From: Limosilactobacillus secaliphilus
GTDB taxonomy: Bacteria > Bacillota > Bacilli > Lactobacillales > Lactobacillaceae
Assembly (NCBI RefSeq): GCF_001437055.1
Contig: NZ_JQBW01000010.1
Coordinates: 383,472-447,471 of the forward strand
Length of the DNA stretch: 64,000 bases
Reading direction: 5' to 3'
A program made the position numbers and the translations under genes. How positions within the stretch are numbered: position 1 is the first letter of the stretch; each line of letters starts with the position of its first letter. The notes beneath the pieces were generated by a model, which did no database searches, was not told where the DNA came from, and saw only the letters and a program-made list of their open reading frames with translations. Of this stretch, positions 33,564 through 42,137 are shown piece by piece.

Positions 33564-34379
33564 TTAACGAACTAAGTAACCACCATCGACTGGCATGATG
33601 CAACCATTGACATAGTCGGCAGCTTCACTAGCCAAGAAGACGGCAACGCCCATCAGTTCATGAGGTGCACCCCAGTGTCCAGCTGGAATCCGGCTCAAGA
33701 TTTCTTGGTTACGAGCCTTGTCTGCACGGATTGGTGCCGTGTTGGCGGTCTTGATGTAACCAGGTGCGATGGCGTTGACTTGAACATTGTAAGCACCCAT
33801 TTCAGATGCAAATGCCTTGGTCAAGCCGGCAACCCCGTGCTTGGAAGCCGTGTAGGAAGGAATGAACTTCCCACCTTGGAATGACAGCATGGAACCAATG
33901 TTGATGATCTTACCATGCTTCTGCTTAGCAAATACCTTTGCAGCAGCCATTGACAGGTGGTAAACCGCCGTCAGGTTAATGGCAATAACGTTCTTCCAGT
34001 CTTCATCCTTGGATTCCAGCAGTGGGTTACGCTTGATCATCCCGGCGTTGTTGATCAGGATGTCAATGTGGCCGAACTTTTCGAGGGCAGTGTCGATCAC
34101 CTTTTGTGCGACACCATCCTGGGTCAAGTCACACTGCATGAATTCAACTCGTTGACCACGCTTTTCGATCATCTTGCGGGTGTCTTCCCAGCCTTCTTGA
34201 CCGTGGGTGGCAATGAAGATGTCAGCCCCGGCTTCAGCTAAGGCAACAGAATAACCTTGGCCCAAGCCAGTGTTCCCACCGGTAATGATTGCAACTTTGC
34301 CTTTCAGGCTGAACATTGACATCTTGAACTTGTCCAATGCAGCTTCATTGGCTTTAATTTCTTCTGCAGATTGTGGCAT
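33564..34379 (-). CDS. kduD: 2-deoxy-D-gluconate 3-dehydrogenase / DKII reductase (SDR)
   Basis: A 271-residue short-chain dehydrogenase. It has the coenzyme loop TGGNTGLGQG (33-42), NNAG (about 110-113) and the catalytic Ser163, Tyr176 and Lys180 (YTASK). Length and sequence style fit KduD, which reduces 2,5-diketo-3-deoxygluconate to 2-keto-3-deoxygluconate in unsaturated-uronate breakdown. It follows kduI directly. ATG 34379 (MPQSAEE) has GAAAGG nine bases upstream; an earlier ATG at 34388 would abut that site. The neighbouring kduI makes the assignment strong. Confidence 0.92.
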   Translation of the reverse strand: MPQSAEEIKANEAALDKFKMSMFSLKGKVAIITGGNTGLGQGYSVALAEAGADIFIATHGQEGWEDTRKMIEKRGQRVEFMQCDLTQDGVAQKVIDTALEKFGHIDILINNAGMIKRNPLLESKDEDWKNVIAINLTAVYHLSMAAAKVFAKQKHGKIINIGSMLSFQGGKFIPSYTASKHGVAGLTKAFASEMGAYNVQVNAIAPGYIKTANTAPIRADKARNQEILSRIPAGHWGAPHELMGVAVFLASEAADYVNGCIMPVDGGYLVR

Positions 34380-34418
34380 TATAGTCATCCTTTCAAAATT
34401 TGCTTTGTATAAACTCAA

Positions 34419-35264
34419 TTAGCGAAGGTCGTGCATGTCGACCATGTCCATGTCATCGTAGGTCTGGTTTTCACCACACATTGCCCAGATGAAGGAGTAG
34501 TTGGAAGTACCAACCCCACAGTGAATGGACCATGATGGGTTAACAACGGCCTGGTCTGGTTCCAGAACGATGTGACGACTTTCATCTGGCTTACCCATGA
34601 AGTGGAATACCCGGGCGTCCTTGTCACCAAATTCGGTGTAGAGGTAGGTTTCCATCCGCCGTGCGTGGGTGTGGCATGGCATGGTGTTCCATGAGTTACC
34701 TGGTTCCAAGACGGTGTAGCCCATTTGCAGCTGGCAAGTTGGAAACAGTGATGCGTCGATGTACTTGTGAATCGTCCGCTTGTTCATGTGTTCCTGGTCA
34801 CCCATTGGCATAGCAATGGAGTCCTTGTAAGCAAGCTTGTGATTTGGATAAGTCTTGTGTGCAGGAGTGGAGACAACGTAGAACTTAGCAGGCTTGCTTG
34901 CGTCGTCTGATGAGAAGACAACGTGCTTGACGCCCATGCCAATGTAGTAACCATCATGAGGTTCAATGTGGTCTTCTTTGCCGTCAATGGAAACTGAGCC
35001 GGCACCACCGATGTTGATGAAGCCCAGTTCACGACGCTGCAGGAAGAAGTCAACGCCAAGCTGCTTGTCCAACTTGATTTCAAGTGGTTCAGTAGTTGGC
35101 ACAACCCCACCAAAGATCATCCGGTCGTTGTAGGTGTAAGTTAACAGGATGTCACCGGCAGAGAAGATCTTGTCCATCAGGAATTCCTGACGAAGCTGAT
35201 CAGTGTCGTAGTGTTGGATATCCTTGGGACTGTGTGCATAGCGAGTAACCATCTTAAAAGTCAT
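34419..35264 (-). CDS. kduI: 5-dehydro-4-deoxy-D-glucuronate isomerase
   Basis: A 281-residue cupin-type enzyme of the KduI family. The zinc-binding cluster is MPCHTHARRMETYLY in the C-terminal half; IGGAGSVSIDGKE, the MGVKHVVFSSDDASKPAKFYVVSTPAH segment and WSIHCGVGTSNYSFIWAMCGEN are diagnostic. It isomerises 5-keto-4-deoxyuronate, formed spontaneously from unsaturated uronic acids, to 2,5-diketo-3-deoxygluconate. It heads the kdu cluster, with RBS TTAAGGAGTGTATTATTT. The product of GH105 in this window is its expected substrate. Confidence 0.96.
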   Translation of the reverse strand: MTFKMVTRYAHSPKDIQHYDTDQLRQEFLMDKIFSAGDILLTYTYNDRMIFGGVVPTTEPLEIKLDKQLGVDFFLQRRELGFINIGGAGSVSIDGKEDHIEPHDGYYIGMGVKHVVFSSDDASKPAKFYVVSTPAHKTYPNHKLAYKDSIAMPMGDQEHMNKRTIHKYIDASLFPTCQLQMGYTVLEPGNSWNTMPCHTHARRMETYLYTEFGDKDARVFHFMGKPDESRHIVLEPDQAVVNPSWSIHCGVGTSNYSFIWAMCGENQTYDDMDMVDMHDLR

Positions 35265-35302
35265 AAATAATACACTCCTTAAAAAATAATACTAATAGTC
35301 TA

Positions 35303-35352
35303 ACTGTAATTAATTATAGTCGTCCTGTAATGCAATTAGCAAGCGCTTTTAT
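35303..35352 (-). promoter_or_regulatory. kduI promoter with palindromic operator and cre
   Basis: On the minus strand TTGCTA (35337-35342), 18 bases, TATAAT (35313-35318). An 18-bp near-palindrome, ACTGTAATTAATTATAGT on the plus strand (35303-35320), covers the -10 box. ATAAAAGCGCTTGCT (35338-35352), a cre with one mismatch, overlaps the -35 box. Confidence 0.62.
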
Positions 35353-35449
35353 AAACAAATAGTTTTTCATTTGTTCAATTAGTCACGAGTGGTCAAAGCA
35401 TTACCTTTTTCAAACCCACTTAACTAGTAAATTTTTACCTTTTGCAAAA

Positions 35450-35484
35450 ATACAGGAGAAGTAATCTATGCTCCTCCTGTATTT
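35450..35484 (-). terminator. Terminator of first GPH transporter
   Basis: Stem aatacaggag/ctcctgtatt; on the minus strand the 3' arm runs into TATTTTTGC. Confidence 0.8.
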
Positions 35485-35501
35485 TGCAATCACAAATCAA
35501 G

Positions 35502-37046
35502 TTAATGGTTGTTTATGTGGCCCTTGGCCGGCTCAACCTCATGATCCTTGTAACCAACATTGTTGTGGCCAAACAAGTTCTTGTAGTCGAAACCAGTTAA
35601 CAGTTCACAAACTTCCTTAACGTGTGGGTCGACGTCTTCCATCTTACCGCCGGCGTGAACACGCTTAACTTCTTTGTCAACGATTGCCAGGTTCTTTTCG
35701 TCAGCCTTCATGTGGCGAGAACAGAAGATGGCAATTAATTCCATACCACAGACACCGATCAGCATCATCAATACCAGGCCTAATTGTACGGAGTAAGGTT
35801 GTGACATCCGACCCTTAACCAGGCCAGTTGCGGAAATAACTGAGCCAGAAATCATGGTCACAATACCACGAACCAAACGACCGGACATGGTTTGAGCACC
35901 GGAAATGATACCTTCACGCCGCCGGTTGGTAATCAATTCATCAACGTCAGGCATGTATGGGTAGTTGGCTTGTGGTACGTAGTAAGCGATACCTTCACCA
36001 AATGACAGCAGCATTTGGGCAACACCGATTAACCATGCTAATTGCTGCCAGTGGAAGAACCAAATACCACAGTAGAGCAGCATTGATGAAATAACGATGA
36101 ACATTGACCAGATGTAAGGACGAGCAGTGTCCCCAACCTTAGTAACAACCCAAACAGCGAAGATAGCGGAGATCAGAGCAAATGGCTTCATGATCGTGCC
36201 TAAGCCGGCTGCCCAGGTGGTTGACTTCTTCATAACATAAATGAAGTTAAAGGTTGAAATTGAAGACATCAGCCACAGACCACCAGAACCGGCAACATAC
36301 ATAGCAATGTGCCAGCGGAAAGTCCGAGAACGGAACGTTGAAAGAGTATCCTTAATCATCTTCCAAATACTCTTCCAGAATGAACCAGTCCGTTCGATGT
36401 GAACTTGATCCGGACTGTATTCCCAAGTGCTGAGGTAAACAATGGTCCCAGCGATAACCATGACAACTGAGTAGGTAACAACCATCATAACGTATGAGTT
36501 AGGGTTGTTCTTGCCCATCAGGCTAAAGAAGATAAGTGGGAAGGCAGCGGTAATGAAACCAACAACCTTAGAAGCAACGGAAGCAGAACCAGAAAGCAGT
36601 TGACGTTGCGTATAGTTGGTTGACATTTCAGTCTTCAGAGTGTTGTGGGTAACGGAGAACGTGTTATCAACAAAGTCGTATAACAGGTAGGTTACCATGT
36701 AGTAACCCCAGCTCATGCCACGAACCCAGCAAAGTGGGTAGAGCATGAAGAATGGGATACAAATCAGAATGAAGAACCGACGACGACCAAAAATCCGTCC
36801 TAAGTGCGTGTTGTAGAAGTTATCGGAAATGAAACCAATGATGGAACTTTCGAACACATCAAACCAGGTTGCCAGTGAGAAAATCAAGGCACCCTTCCAA
36901 GCATCCAAACCACAGAAGGTAGTGTAGTAAAGTAACAGCCATGAGTGAGCAAACGTCAGCCCACCACCACCGATGAACCCACCACAGCCGAAGCCGATAC
37001 GCGTCCACCAAGTGATCTTACGGCCTTTACCAGTCTTAACGGCCAT
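35502..37046 (-). CDS. GPH-family (glycoside-pentoside-hexuronide) MFS transporter, copy 1
   Basis: A 514-residue permease with about twelve membrane segments. The start ITWWTRIGFGCGGFIGGGGL and the region TEMSTNYTQRQLLSGSASVASKVVGF resemble the conserved GPH loop that follows helix 4. The C-terminal cytoplasmic tail of about 60 residues (DEKNLAIVDKEVKRVHAGGKMEDVDPHVKEVCELLTGF) is longer than in simple GPH carriers and lacks the IIA domain of LacS-type proteins. A glucuronide or oligogalacturonide cation symporter is the contextual guess. It is nearly identical in plan to the 37456-39000 gene and has a matching promoter and operator. Confidence 0.85.
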   Translation of the reverse strand: MAVKTGKGRKITWWTRIGFGCGGFIGGGGLTFAHSWLLLYYTTFCGLDAWKGALIFSLATWFDVFESSIIGFISDNFYNTHLGRIFGRRRFFILICIPFFMLYPLCWVRGMSWGYYMVTYLLYDFVDNTFSVTHNTLKTEMSTNYTQRQLLSGSASVASKVVGFITAAFPLIFFSLMGKNNPNSYVMMVVTYSVVMVIAGTIVYLSTWEYSPDQVHIERTGSFWKSIWKMIKDTLSTFRSRTFRWHIAMYVAGSGGLWLMSSISTFNFIYVMKKSTTWAAGLGTIMKPFALISAIFAVWVVTKVGDTARPYIWSMFIVISSMLLYCGIWFFHWQQLAWLIGVAQMLLSFGEGIAYYVPQANYPYMPDVDELITNRRREGIISGAQTMSGRLVRGIVTMISGSVISATGLVKGRMSQPYSVQLGLVLMMLIGVCGMELIAIFCSRHMKADEKNLAIVDKEVKRVHAGGKMEDVDPHVKEVCELLTGFDYKNLFGHNNVGYKDHEVEPAKGHINNH

Positions 37047-37102
37047 AGAACAATTGCATCTCTTTTCGTTAATTTAAAATAGCAAAGCAAATAACAAATA
37101 CA

Positions 37103-37155
37103 AGAAAACGCTTTCTTACAACCTCGATGTTAACGTGTTCATTTACATTTTGCAA
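37103..37155 (-). promoter_or_regulatory. GPH copy 1 promoter, LacI-type operator and cre
   Basis: On the minus strand TTGCAA (37150-37155), 17 bases, TAACAT (37127-37132). The operator ATGTTAACGTGTTCAT (plus strand, 37127-37142) covers the -10 box. The cre-like AAGAAAGCGTTTTCT (37103-37117, minus strand, one mismatch) lies just downstream. The rest of 37047-37402 is AT-rich with no open frame of note. Confidence 0.68.
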
Positions 37156-37402
37156 TCCTTTTTTCAAAAATAATTTTCTAAAAATCGTTTTTGTCCATAA
37201 CGTACGTAATAATAGCTATGCTTAAATTTTGCTGATTATTCTTACAGCACCACCAATTGTCCGACTTTTTTAATTTGTAAATCCACTGTTTAATATTTGT
37301 GAATTCTTTGATACGAAAATTTCGTTAATCACCCGAAATGTGAACGATAACATATGTTCAATTCATCCTCTGTGACCTTTCGTCACGCAAATCTTCTATA
37401 TA

Positions 37403-37444
37403 AAAATGGCGATACGAACACTATTGGCGTCGTATCGTCATTTT
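37403..37444 (-). terminator. Terminator of second GPH transporter
   Basis: Stem aatggcgatacga/tcgtatcgtcatt with a T-run on the minus strand (TTTTTATATAG). Confidence 0.85.
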
Positions 37445-37455
37445 ATTTACTTATC

Positions 37456-39000
37456 TTAGTGGTTGTTGATATGCGCCTTTGCGGGCTCTACCTCATGATC
37501 TTTATAGCCGACATTGTTATGACCAAACAAATGTTGATAGTCAAAGCCCGTCAGCAATTCACAAACAGCTTTAACGTGTGGATCAACATCCGCCATCTTG
37601 CCACCCTTGTGAATTCGCTGCACTTCTTTATCAACAACTTCCAAGGCCGTCTTGTCAGCCTTCATGTGCCGTGAACACCAAATAGCAACGATTTCCAAAG
37701 AACAGACACCGATCAGCATCATCAAAACCAAGCCCAATTGAACCGAACGTGGTTGAGCCATCCGCCCCTTGACCAGGCCAGTTGCTGAAATAACTGAACC
37801 AGAGATAAAGGTGACGATCCCACGAACCAGACGGCCAGCCATCGTTTGAGCACCAGAAATGATCCCCTCACGCCGACGATTGGTAATCAGTTCATCGACA
37901 TCCGGCATGTATGGGTAGTTAGCTTGCGGAACATAGTAGGCAATCCCTTCACCAAAGGACAGGAGCATTTGTGCGCAAGCGATGAGCCAAGCCATTGACT
38001 GCCAGTTGAAGAACCAAATACCAGAATAAAGCAGCATTGATGAAATAACGATCAACATGGACCAGATGTAAGGACGGGCGGTGTCACCAACTTTAGTGAC
38101 CACCCAAACGGCAAAAATAGAAGAAATCAGTGCAAATGGCTTCATTGCCGTTCCTAAACCAGCGGCCCAAGTAGTCGACTTCTTCATTACATAGATGAAG
38201 TTAAAGGTCGAAATTGATGACATCAGCCACAGGCCACCAGATCCGGCAACGTACATCCCAATGTGCCAGCGAAACGTGCGGGAACGGAAAGTGGACAAAG
38301 TATCCTTAACCATCTTCCAAATGCTCTTCCAAAATGACCCGGTCCGCTCAATGTGAACTTGATCCGGTCCATATTCCCAGGTGCTGATGTAAACCAGGAT
38401 CGCTGCGATCACCATGATGATGGAATAAGTGACCACCATGGAAACATAAGAATTAGGATTGTTCTTGCCCATAATGGAGAAGAAGATCAGCGGGAATGCG
38501 GCCGTGATGAAGCCAACGATTGTCCCAGCGATCGAAGCCGCACCGGACAACAATTGCCGCTGTTCATAGTTGGTCGACATTTCCGTCTTCAGTGTGTTGT
38601 GGGTCACCGAGAATGTATTGTCGATGAAGTCATAGAGCAAGTAGGTAATCATGTAATATCCCCAGCTCATGCCCCGAATCCAGCACAATGGATAGAGCAT
38701 GAAGAACGGAATACATACCAAAATGAAGAAACGCCGCCGCCCGAACATGCGGCCAACGCGGGTGTTATAGAAGTTATCCGAAATAAAACCAATCACAGAG
38801 CTTTCAAACACATCCAGCCAGGTTGCCAGGGAAAAGATCAGCGCCCCTTTCCAAGCATCCAGGCCACAAAAGGTTGTGTAATACAGTAATAGCCAGGAGT
38901 GGGCAAACGTTAATCCCCCACCACTGATGAAACCGCCACAACCAAAGCCAAGCCGAGTCCACCAGGTAATTTTTCGATTCTTTCCAGTCTTAACGGCCAT
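37456..39000 (-). CDS. GPH-family MFS transporter, copy 2
   Basis: A 514-residue paralogue of the 35502-37046 product, the same length and alignable without gaps. By eye about nine of ten residues agree over the first 220, most changes being conservative (for example I/V and L/M). The tail again ends in a DHEVEPAKxHINNH sequence. The two genes are in tandem on the minus strand, each with its own promoter and terminator, so this is a recent or conserved duplication rather than an operon. Possible difference in substrate (glucuronides versus pectin oligomers) is inference. Confidence 0.85.
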   Translation of the reverse strand: MAVKTGKNRKITWWTRLGFGCGGFISGGGLTFAHSWLLLYYTTFCGLDAWKGALIFSLATWLDVFESSVIGFISDNFYNTRVGRMFGRRRFFILVCIPFFMLYPLCWIRGMSWGYYMITYLLYDFIDNTFSVTHNTLKTEMSTNYEQRQLLSGAASIAGTIVGFITAAFPLIFFSIMGKNNPNSYVSMVVTYSIIMVIAAILVYISTWEYGPDQVHIERTGSFWKSIWKMVKDTLSTFRSRTFRWHIGMYVAGSGGLWLMSSISTFNFIYVMKKSTTWAAGLGTAMKPFALISSIFAVWVVTKVGDTARPYIWSMLIVISSMLLYSGIWFFNWQSMAWLIACAQMLLSFGEGIAYYVPQANYPYMPDVDELITNRRREGIISGAQTMAGRLVRGIVTFISGSVISATGLVKGRMAQPRSVQLGLVLMMLIGVCSLEIVAIWCSRHMKADKTALEVVDKEVQRIHKGGKMADVDPHVKAVCELLTGFDYQHLFGHNNVGYKDHEVEPAKAHINNH

Positions 39001-39084
39001 TGATTATTGCATCTCTTTTCGTAGATTTAAAATTTTTCAATTCATCATCAACAAAGTAGAGAAGGCGCCTTCTTTACGCCTGTA

Positions 39085-39113
39085 ATGTTAACGTGTGCAT
39101 TCTGCTTTTTCAA
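39085..39113 (-). promoter_or_regulatory. GPH copy 2 promoter with LacI-type operator on the -10 box
   Basis: On the minus strand TTGAAA (39108-39113), 17 bases, TAACAT (39085-39090). The operator ATGTTAACGTGTGCAT (plus strand) spans 39085-39100. The architecture is identical to GPH copy 1. Confidence 0.65.
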
Positions 39114-39251
39114 TGCCTTTTGCCGATATTCTTTTAAGGAATTTATTTCTTTTTAATAACATACGTAATAAAACAAACGCCGGATCATGCGAAGTAATCC
39201 ACTATCACTACTAATAAGTTGCCGATCTTTTACCAAAACTGGCCGCCAAAA

Positions 39252-39324
39252 ATCAAGCGCTTTCAAATTTCTTTTGCCTTTTTTGATGAAAGCCCTTGCA
39301 TTATCTGAATGTTAACGCTAACAT
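39252..39324 (+). promoter_or_regulatory. Promoter, cre and operator of the peptide-pectinase operon
   Basis: TTGCAT (39296-39301), 17 bases, TAACAT (39319-39324). The operator ATGTTAACGCTAACAT (39309-39324) is a near-perfect palindrome ending on the -10 box. A cre-like sequence (39252-39266) lies upstream. The rest of 39001-39352 shows no gene. Confidence 0.68.
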
Positions 39325-39352
39325 TAAAAATGAAAAAAGGGAGGTGATCACA

Positions 39353-39490
39353 ATGGCTTCTATCGCTATTGTTGCTTTAATTGGTATCGCACTGGTTGGG
39401 ATTATGGTTGCAATCGTCAACAAGGACACTAGTAACCCTGCCCCAAAGCAGATCCATGCTGCTCAACACAAAGCAAACAAGATGAACTAA
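39353..39490 (+). CDS. 45-residue single-span membrane peptide
   Basis: MASIAIVALIGIALVGIMVAIV forms an N-terminal membrane helix, followed by a short basic, His/Lys-rich tail (QIHAAQHKANKMN). The ribosome binding site GGGAGGTGATCACA is almost fully complementary to the 16S 3' end, one of the strongest in the window, which argues that the ORF is real. It is the first gene after an operator-controlled promoter and precedes the GH28-GH105-esterase genes. I do not recognise a family. It might modulate a transporter or anchor an enzyme at the membrane; neither is shown. A small palindrome (39506-39517) lies downstream. Confidence 0.7.
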   Translation: MASIAIVALIGIALVGIMVAIVNKDTSNPAPKQIHAAQHKANKMN

Positions 39491-39505
39491 GTTAGGTAAA
39501 CTGCT

Positions 39506-39517
39506 CGCAAGCTTGCG
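39506..39517. other. Palindrome between peptide gene and GH28
   Basis: cgcaagcttgcg is a perfect 12-bp palindrome 15 bases after the peptide stop. The following 135 bases contain several T-runs but no clear terminator. It could be an attenuating or processing hairpin that sets peptide to pectinase ratio. Confidence 0.4.
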
Positions 39518-39652
39518 GATTTTCTGGGTGAACGGACAGCTTATTTTTTTACTTTCGACTTGTTGAACACGCTCGCTTTTTTTAATTGGTAAATTGTTCA
39601 CGATCACATTTGTCGTTGACGTTAGCCTGTATTTAAAGGATGGTTTTGTACA

Positions 39653-40939
39653 ATGCAAAAAGAATCAACAATTGTTCTTTCAGCTAGCCAATACGCACCG
39701 CACAAATTGGTAACCGACGAAATCCAGTCTGCTATTAATAAGCTGGATGCAATCGGCGGCGGTCACTTGGTACTGACTGGTGGTCAATTTTTCGTTTCAT
39801 CATTAGCATTCTGTTCCAACCTGCACTTCACGGTTGAATCAGATGCTTCCCTGTTCTTTACTGATGACCGGTCCACTTACCCGATCTTATACACCCGTTG
39901 GGAAGGACACGAGCAATCAATGTACCGTGCCTGCCTCTACGCTGACCACGTTGAGAATCTGACTCTCGACGGTGGCGGTGTGATTGATGGTAATGGGAGT
40001 GACTGGTGGATCGAATTCCGTGCTAAGCACAAGAAGGTTGATCACGCTCGTCCATACCTGTTATCCATTGAGCACAGTAAACGGGTTCGGATCAGTCAGC
40101 TGAAGTTCACCAACTCACCGGCTTGGACCTTGCACCCGTATGACTGTGACGACGTGGTCATTGATGGGGTCAGCGTTAAGAACCCTGCCGATTCACCAAA
40201 CACGGACGGCTGTGACCCAGAATCTTGCCGTAACCTGCGGATCGTCAACAGTGAATTCAACGTTGGTGACGACTGTATCGCCATCAAGGCTGGAACGGAA
40301 GATGCTTACCAGCCAATTGCCTGTGACGGTGTGGTAATTGCTAACTGCAACATGCTGCATGGTCACGGTGGTGTGGTTATTGGTAGTGAAATGAGCGGCG
40401 ACGTTAAGAACATTGCCATCACGAACTGTACCTTTATCGACACGGACCGTGGTATTCGTTTCAAGACCCGTCGTGGCCGTGGTGGTGCGATCGACAACAT
40501 CTTGATAAACAACATCATCATGAACAACGTCCTTTGCCCAGTTGTAATGAACCTCTACTACTTCTGTGGCGAAAAGGGTAAGGAAAAGCTGGTTTGGGAC
40601 AAGAACCCATACCCAGTTTCCGAAATTACTCCTTCGATCAAGCACATCCGGATTTCCAACGTCAACGCTGAACACGTTCGTTCATGTGCCGGCATTATCT
40701 ACGGCCTGCCGGAAATGCCAATTGAAGATGTGCACATCACCAGTTCTTCATTCTACTTAGACCAGGATGCAGAACCTGCCACTCCAGCAATGTTTGCTGA
40801 CGCCCCTGAACTGACCAAGAAAGGCTTCTTCATGGAAAACACGAAGAACTGTGAATTAAGCGATCTCTTGGTCGTTGGGTCTGACGAAGCACCACTGTTC
40901 CATGACAAGGCCAACGAAAAGTTAGTTAAGAACCTGTAA
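39653..40939 (+). CDS. GH28 polygalacturonase-type hydrolase, intracellular
   Basis: A 428-residue right-handed beta-helix GH28 protein. All four family signatures are present: NTDG (183-186), GDD (205-207), HGHGG (236-240) and RFKT in place of RIK (269-272). Asp185, Asp206 and Asp207 are the expected catalytic acids. No signal peptide is visible, so unlike secreted fungal polygalacturonases it should act on imported oligogalacturonides or rhamnogalacturonides in the cytoplasm. RBS AAAGGATGG with nine-base spacing. Followed 53 bases later by GH105. Exo-activity is more likely than endo for a cytoplasmic enzyme (inference). Confidence 0.93.
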   Translation: MQKESTIVLSASQYAPHKLVTDEIQSAINKLDAIGGGHLVLTGGQFFVSSLAFCSNLHFTVESDASLFFTDDRSTYPILYTRWEGHEQSMYRACLYADHVENLTLDGGGVIDGNGSDWWIEFRAKHKKVDHARPYLLSIEHSKRVRISQLKFTNSPAWTLHPYDCDDVVIDGVSVKNPADSPNTDGCDPESCRNLRIVNSEFNVGDDCIAIKAGTEDAYQPIACDGVVIANCNMLHGHGGVVIGSEMSGDVKNIAITNCTFIDTDRGIRFKTRRGRGGAIDNILINNIIMNNVLCPVVMNLYYFCGEKGKEKLVWDKNPYPVSEITPSIKHIRISNVNAEHVRSCAGIIYGLPEMPIEDVHITSSSFYLDQDAEPATPAMFADAPELTKKGFFMENTKNCELSDLLVVGSDEAPLFHDKANEKLVKNL

Positions 40940-40992
40940 TTAAGATTGTTACGTAATTGCCTCTGTGTTTTATAGAAAGGATGGCAACACAA

Positions 40993-42114
40993 ATGAATTA
41001 TTCCTATGGCAAGCCAAGTGAAGACTGGTCAGTAAAAGCCGCTAACACCATGCTCAAGCGCGAACCCGAAGTTAACCTGAAGAACAAGTGGGAATACGAA
41101 GACGGTTTGATGCTGAATGGTATGATGGACATCTACGAACGGACTCACAACGAAGACTACCTGAACTACATCAAGCACTACTTCGAAACTTACATTGACT
41201 TCCAAGGCAATGTTAAGGGTTACCGCAAGGAACTCTACCGTCTGGATGACATCAACAACGGCAAGGTCCTGCTCCGTTTGTGGAAATTGGACCCACAGGA
41301 TCGTTACAAGCACGTGTTAGACATGCTGTATGACCAGTTGAAGACGCAGCCACGGACTGAAAGCAACCTCTTCTGGCACAAACAATCCTACCCGAACCAG
41401 GTTTGGCTTGACGGGATCTACATGGGTGATGTCTTCTACGCTGAATACCTGAAGAACTTTGTGGACAATCCTGATTACACAGATGTGGTTCACCAATTTA
41501 CCGGTTCTTACAAGCTAGCACTGGATGAAAAGACGGGCCTGCTCTACCACGGTGTTGACGAATCCAAGAAGATGTACTGGGCTGATAAGAAGACCGGTCG
41601 TTCGCCACACTTCTGGTTACGGAGCATTGGCTGGTACGTAATGGCTATGGCCGACGTACTGGAATTCCTGCCTGAAGACAGTGACGGCTATGCACAGATC
41701 TTGAACAACCTGCAGGCAGAACTGAAGGCATTGAAGAAGTTCGCCGACCCTGCTACCAACCTGTGGTACCAGATTCCTGACGAAGGCGATCGGCCAATGA
41801 ACTACCTTGAATCTTCCGGTAGTCTGATGATCTTGAACGCCATTGCTAAGTCCCTGCGTAAGGAATACATTTCCGCCGACGAATGGACTGAATTCCTGAA
41901 GAAGGGCTGGGAAAATGCCCTTCAGCAATTCATCTCAGTTGATTACAATGGCTATGTCAACGTCAACAAGATTGCTCACGTCGGCGGCCTTGGTGGTGAC
42001 AGTCACCGTGATGGTTCATTTGCCTACTACATTTCCGAACCTGTCGTTGTGAACGACCACAAGGGTTCCGGCCCATTCTTGATGCTTTCAAACGAAATGC
42101 GTGCATATTACTAA
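40993..42114 (+). CDS. GH105 unsaturated rhamnogalacturonyl hydrolase
   Basis: A 373-residue (alpha/alpha)6-barrel enzyme of the YteR/YesR family. The likely catalytic Asp140 is in QVWLDGIYMGDVFYAEY; FWLRSIGWYVMAMADVLEFLP and NYLESSGSLMI are further landmarks, and VGGLGGDSHRDGSFAYYISEPVVVND closes the protein. It removes the 4,5-unsaturated galacturonyl residue from lyase-made oligosaccharides, feeding KduI. ATG 40993 is used because AAAGGATGG lies in the same register as for GH28; an ATG at 40981 overlaps the binding site. No signal peptide. Confidence 0.93.
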   Translation: MNYSYGKPSEDWSVKAANTMLKREPEVNLKNKWEYEDGLMLNGMMDIYERTHNEDYLNYIKHYFETYIDFQGNVKGYRKELYRLDDINNGKVLLRLWKLDPQDRYKHVLDMLYDQLKTQPRTESNLFWHKQSYPNQVWLDGIYMGDVFYAEYLKNFVDNPDYTDVVHQFTGSYKLALDEKTGLLYHGVDESKKMYWADKKTGRSPHFWLRSIGWYVMAMADVLEFLPEDSDGYAQILNNLQAELKALKKFADPATNLWYQIPDEGDRPMNYLESSGSLMILNAIAKSLRKEYISADEWTEFLKKGWENALQQFISVDYNGYVNVNKIAHVGGLGGDSHRDGSFAYYISEPVVVNDHKGSGPFLMLSNEMRAYY

Positions 42115-42137
42115 TTTAATTAAGAAAAGATGATTCG

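Noticed and set aside
38353-38889. 178-residue plus-strand frame opposite GPH copy 2
   Set aside because: Antisense shadow of a transporter gene with no start signal of its own.
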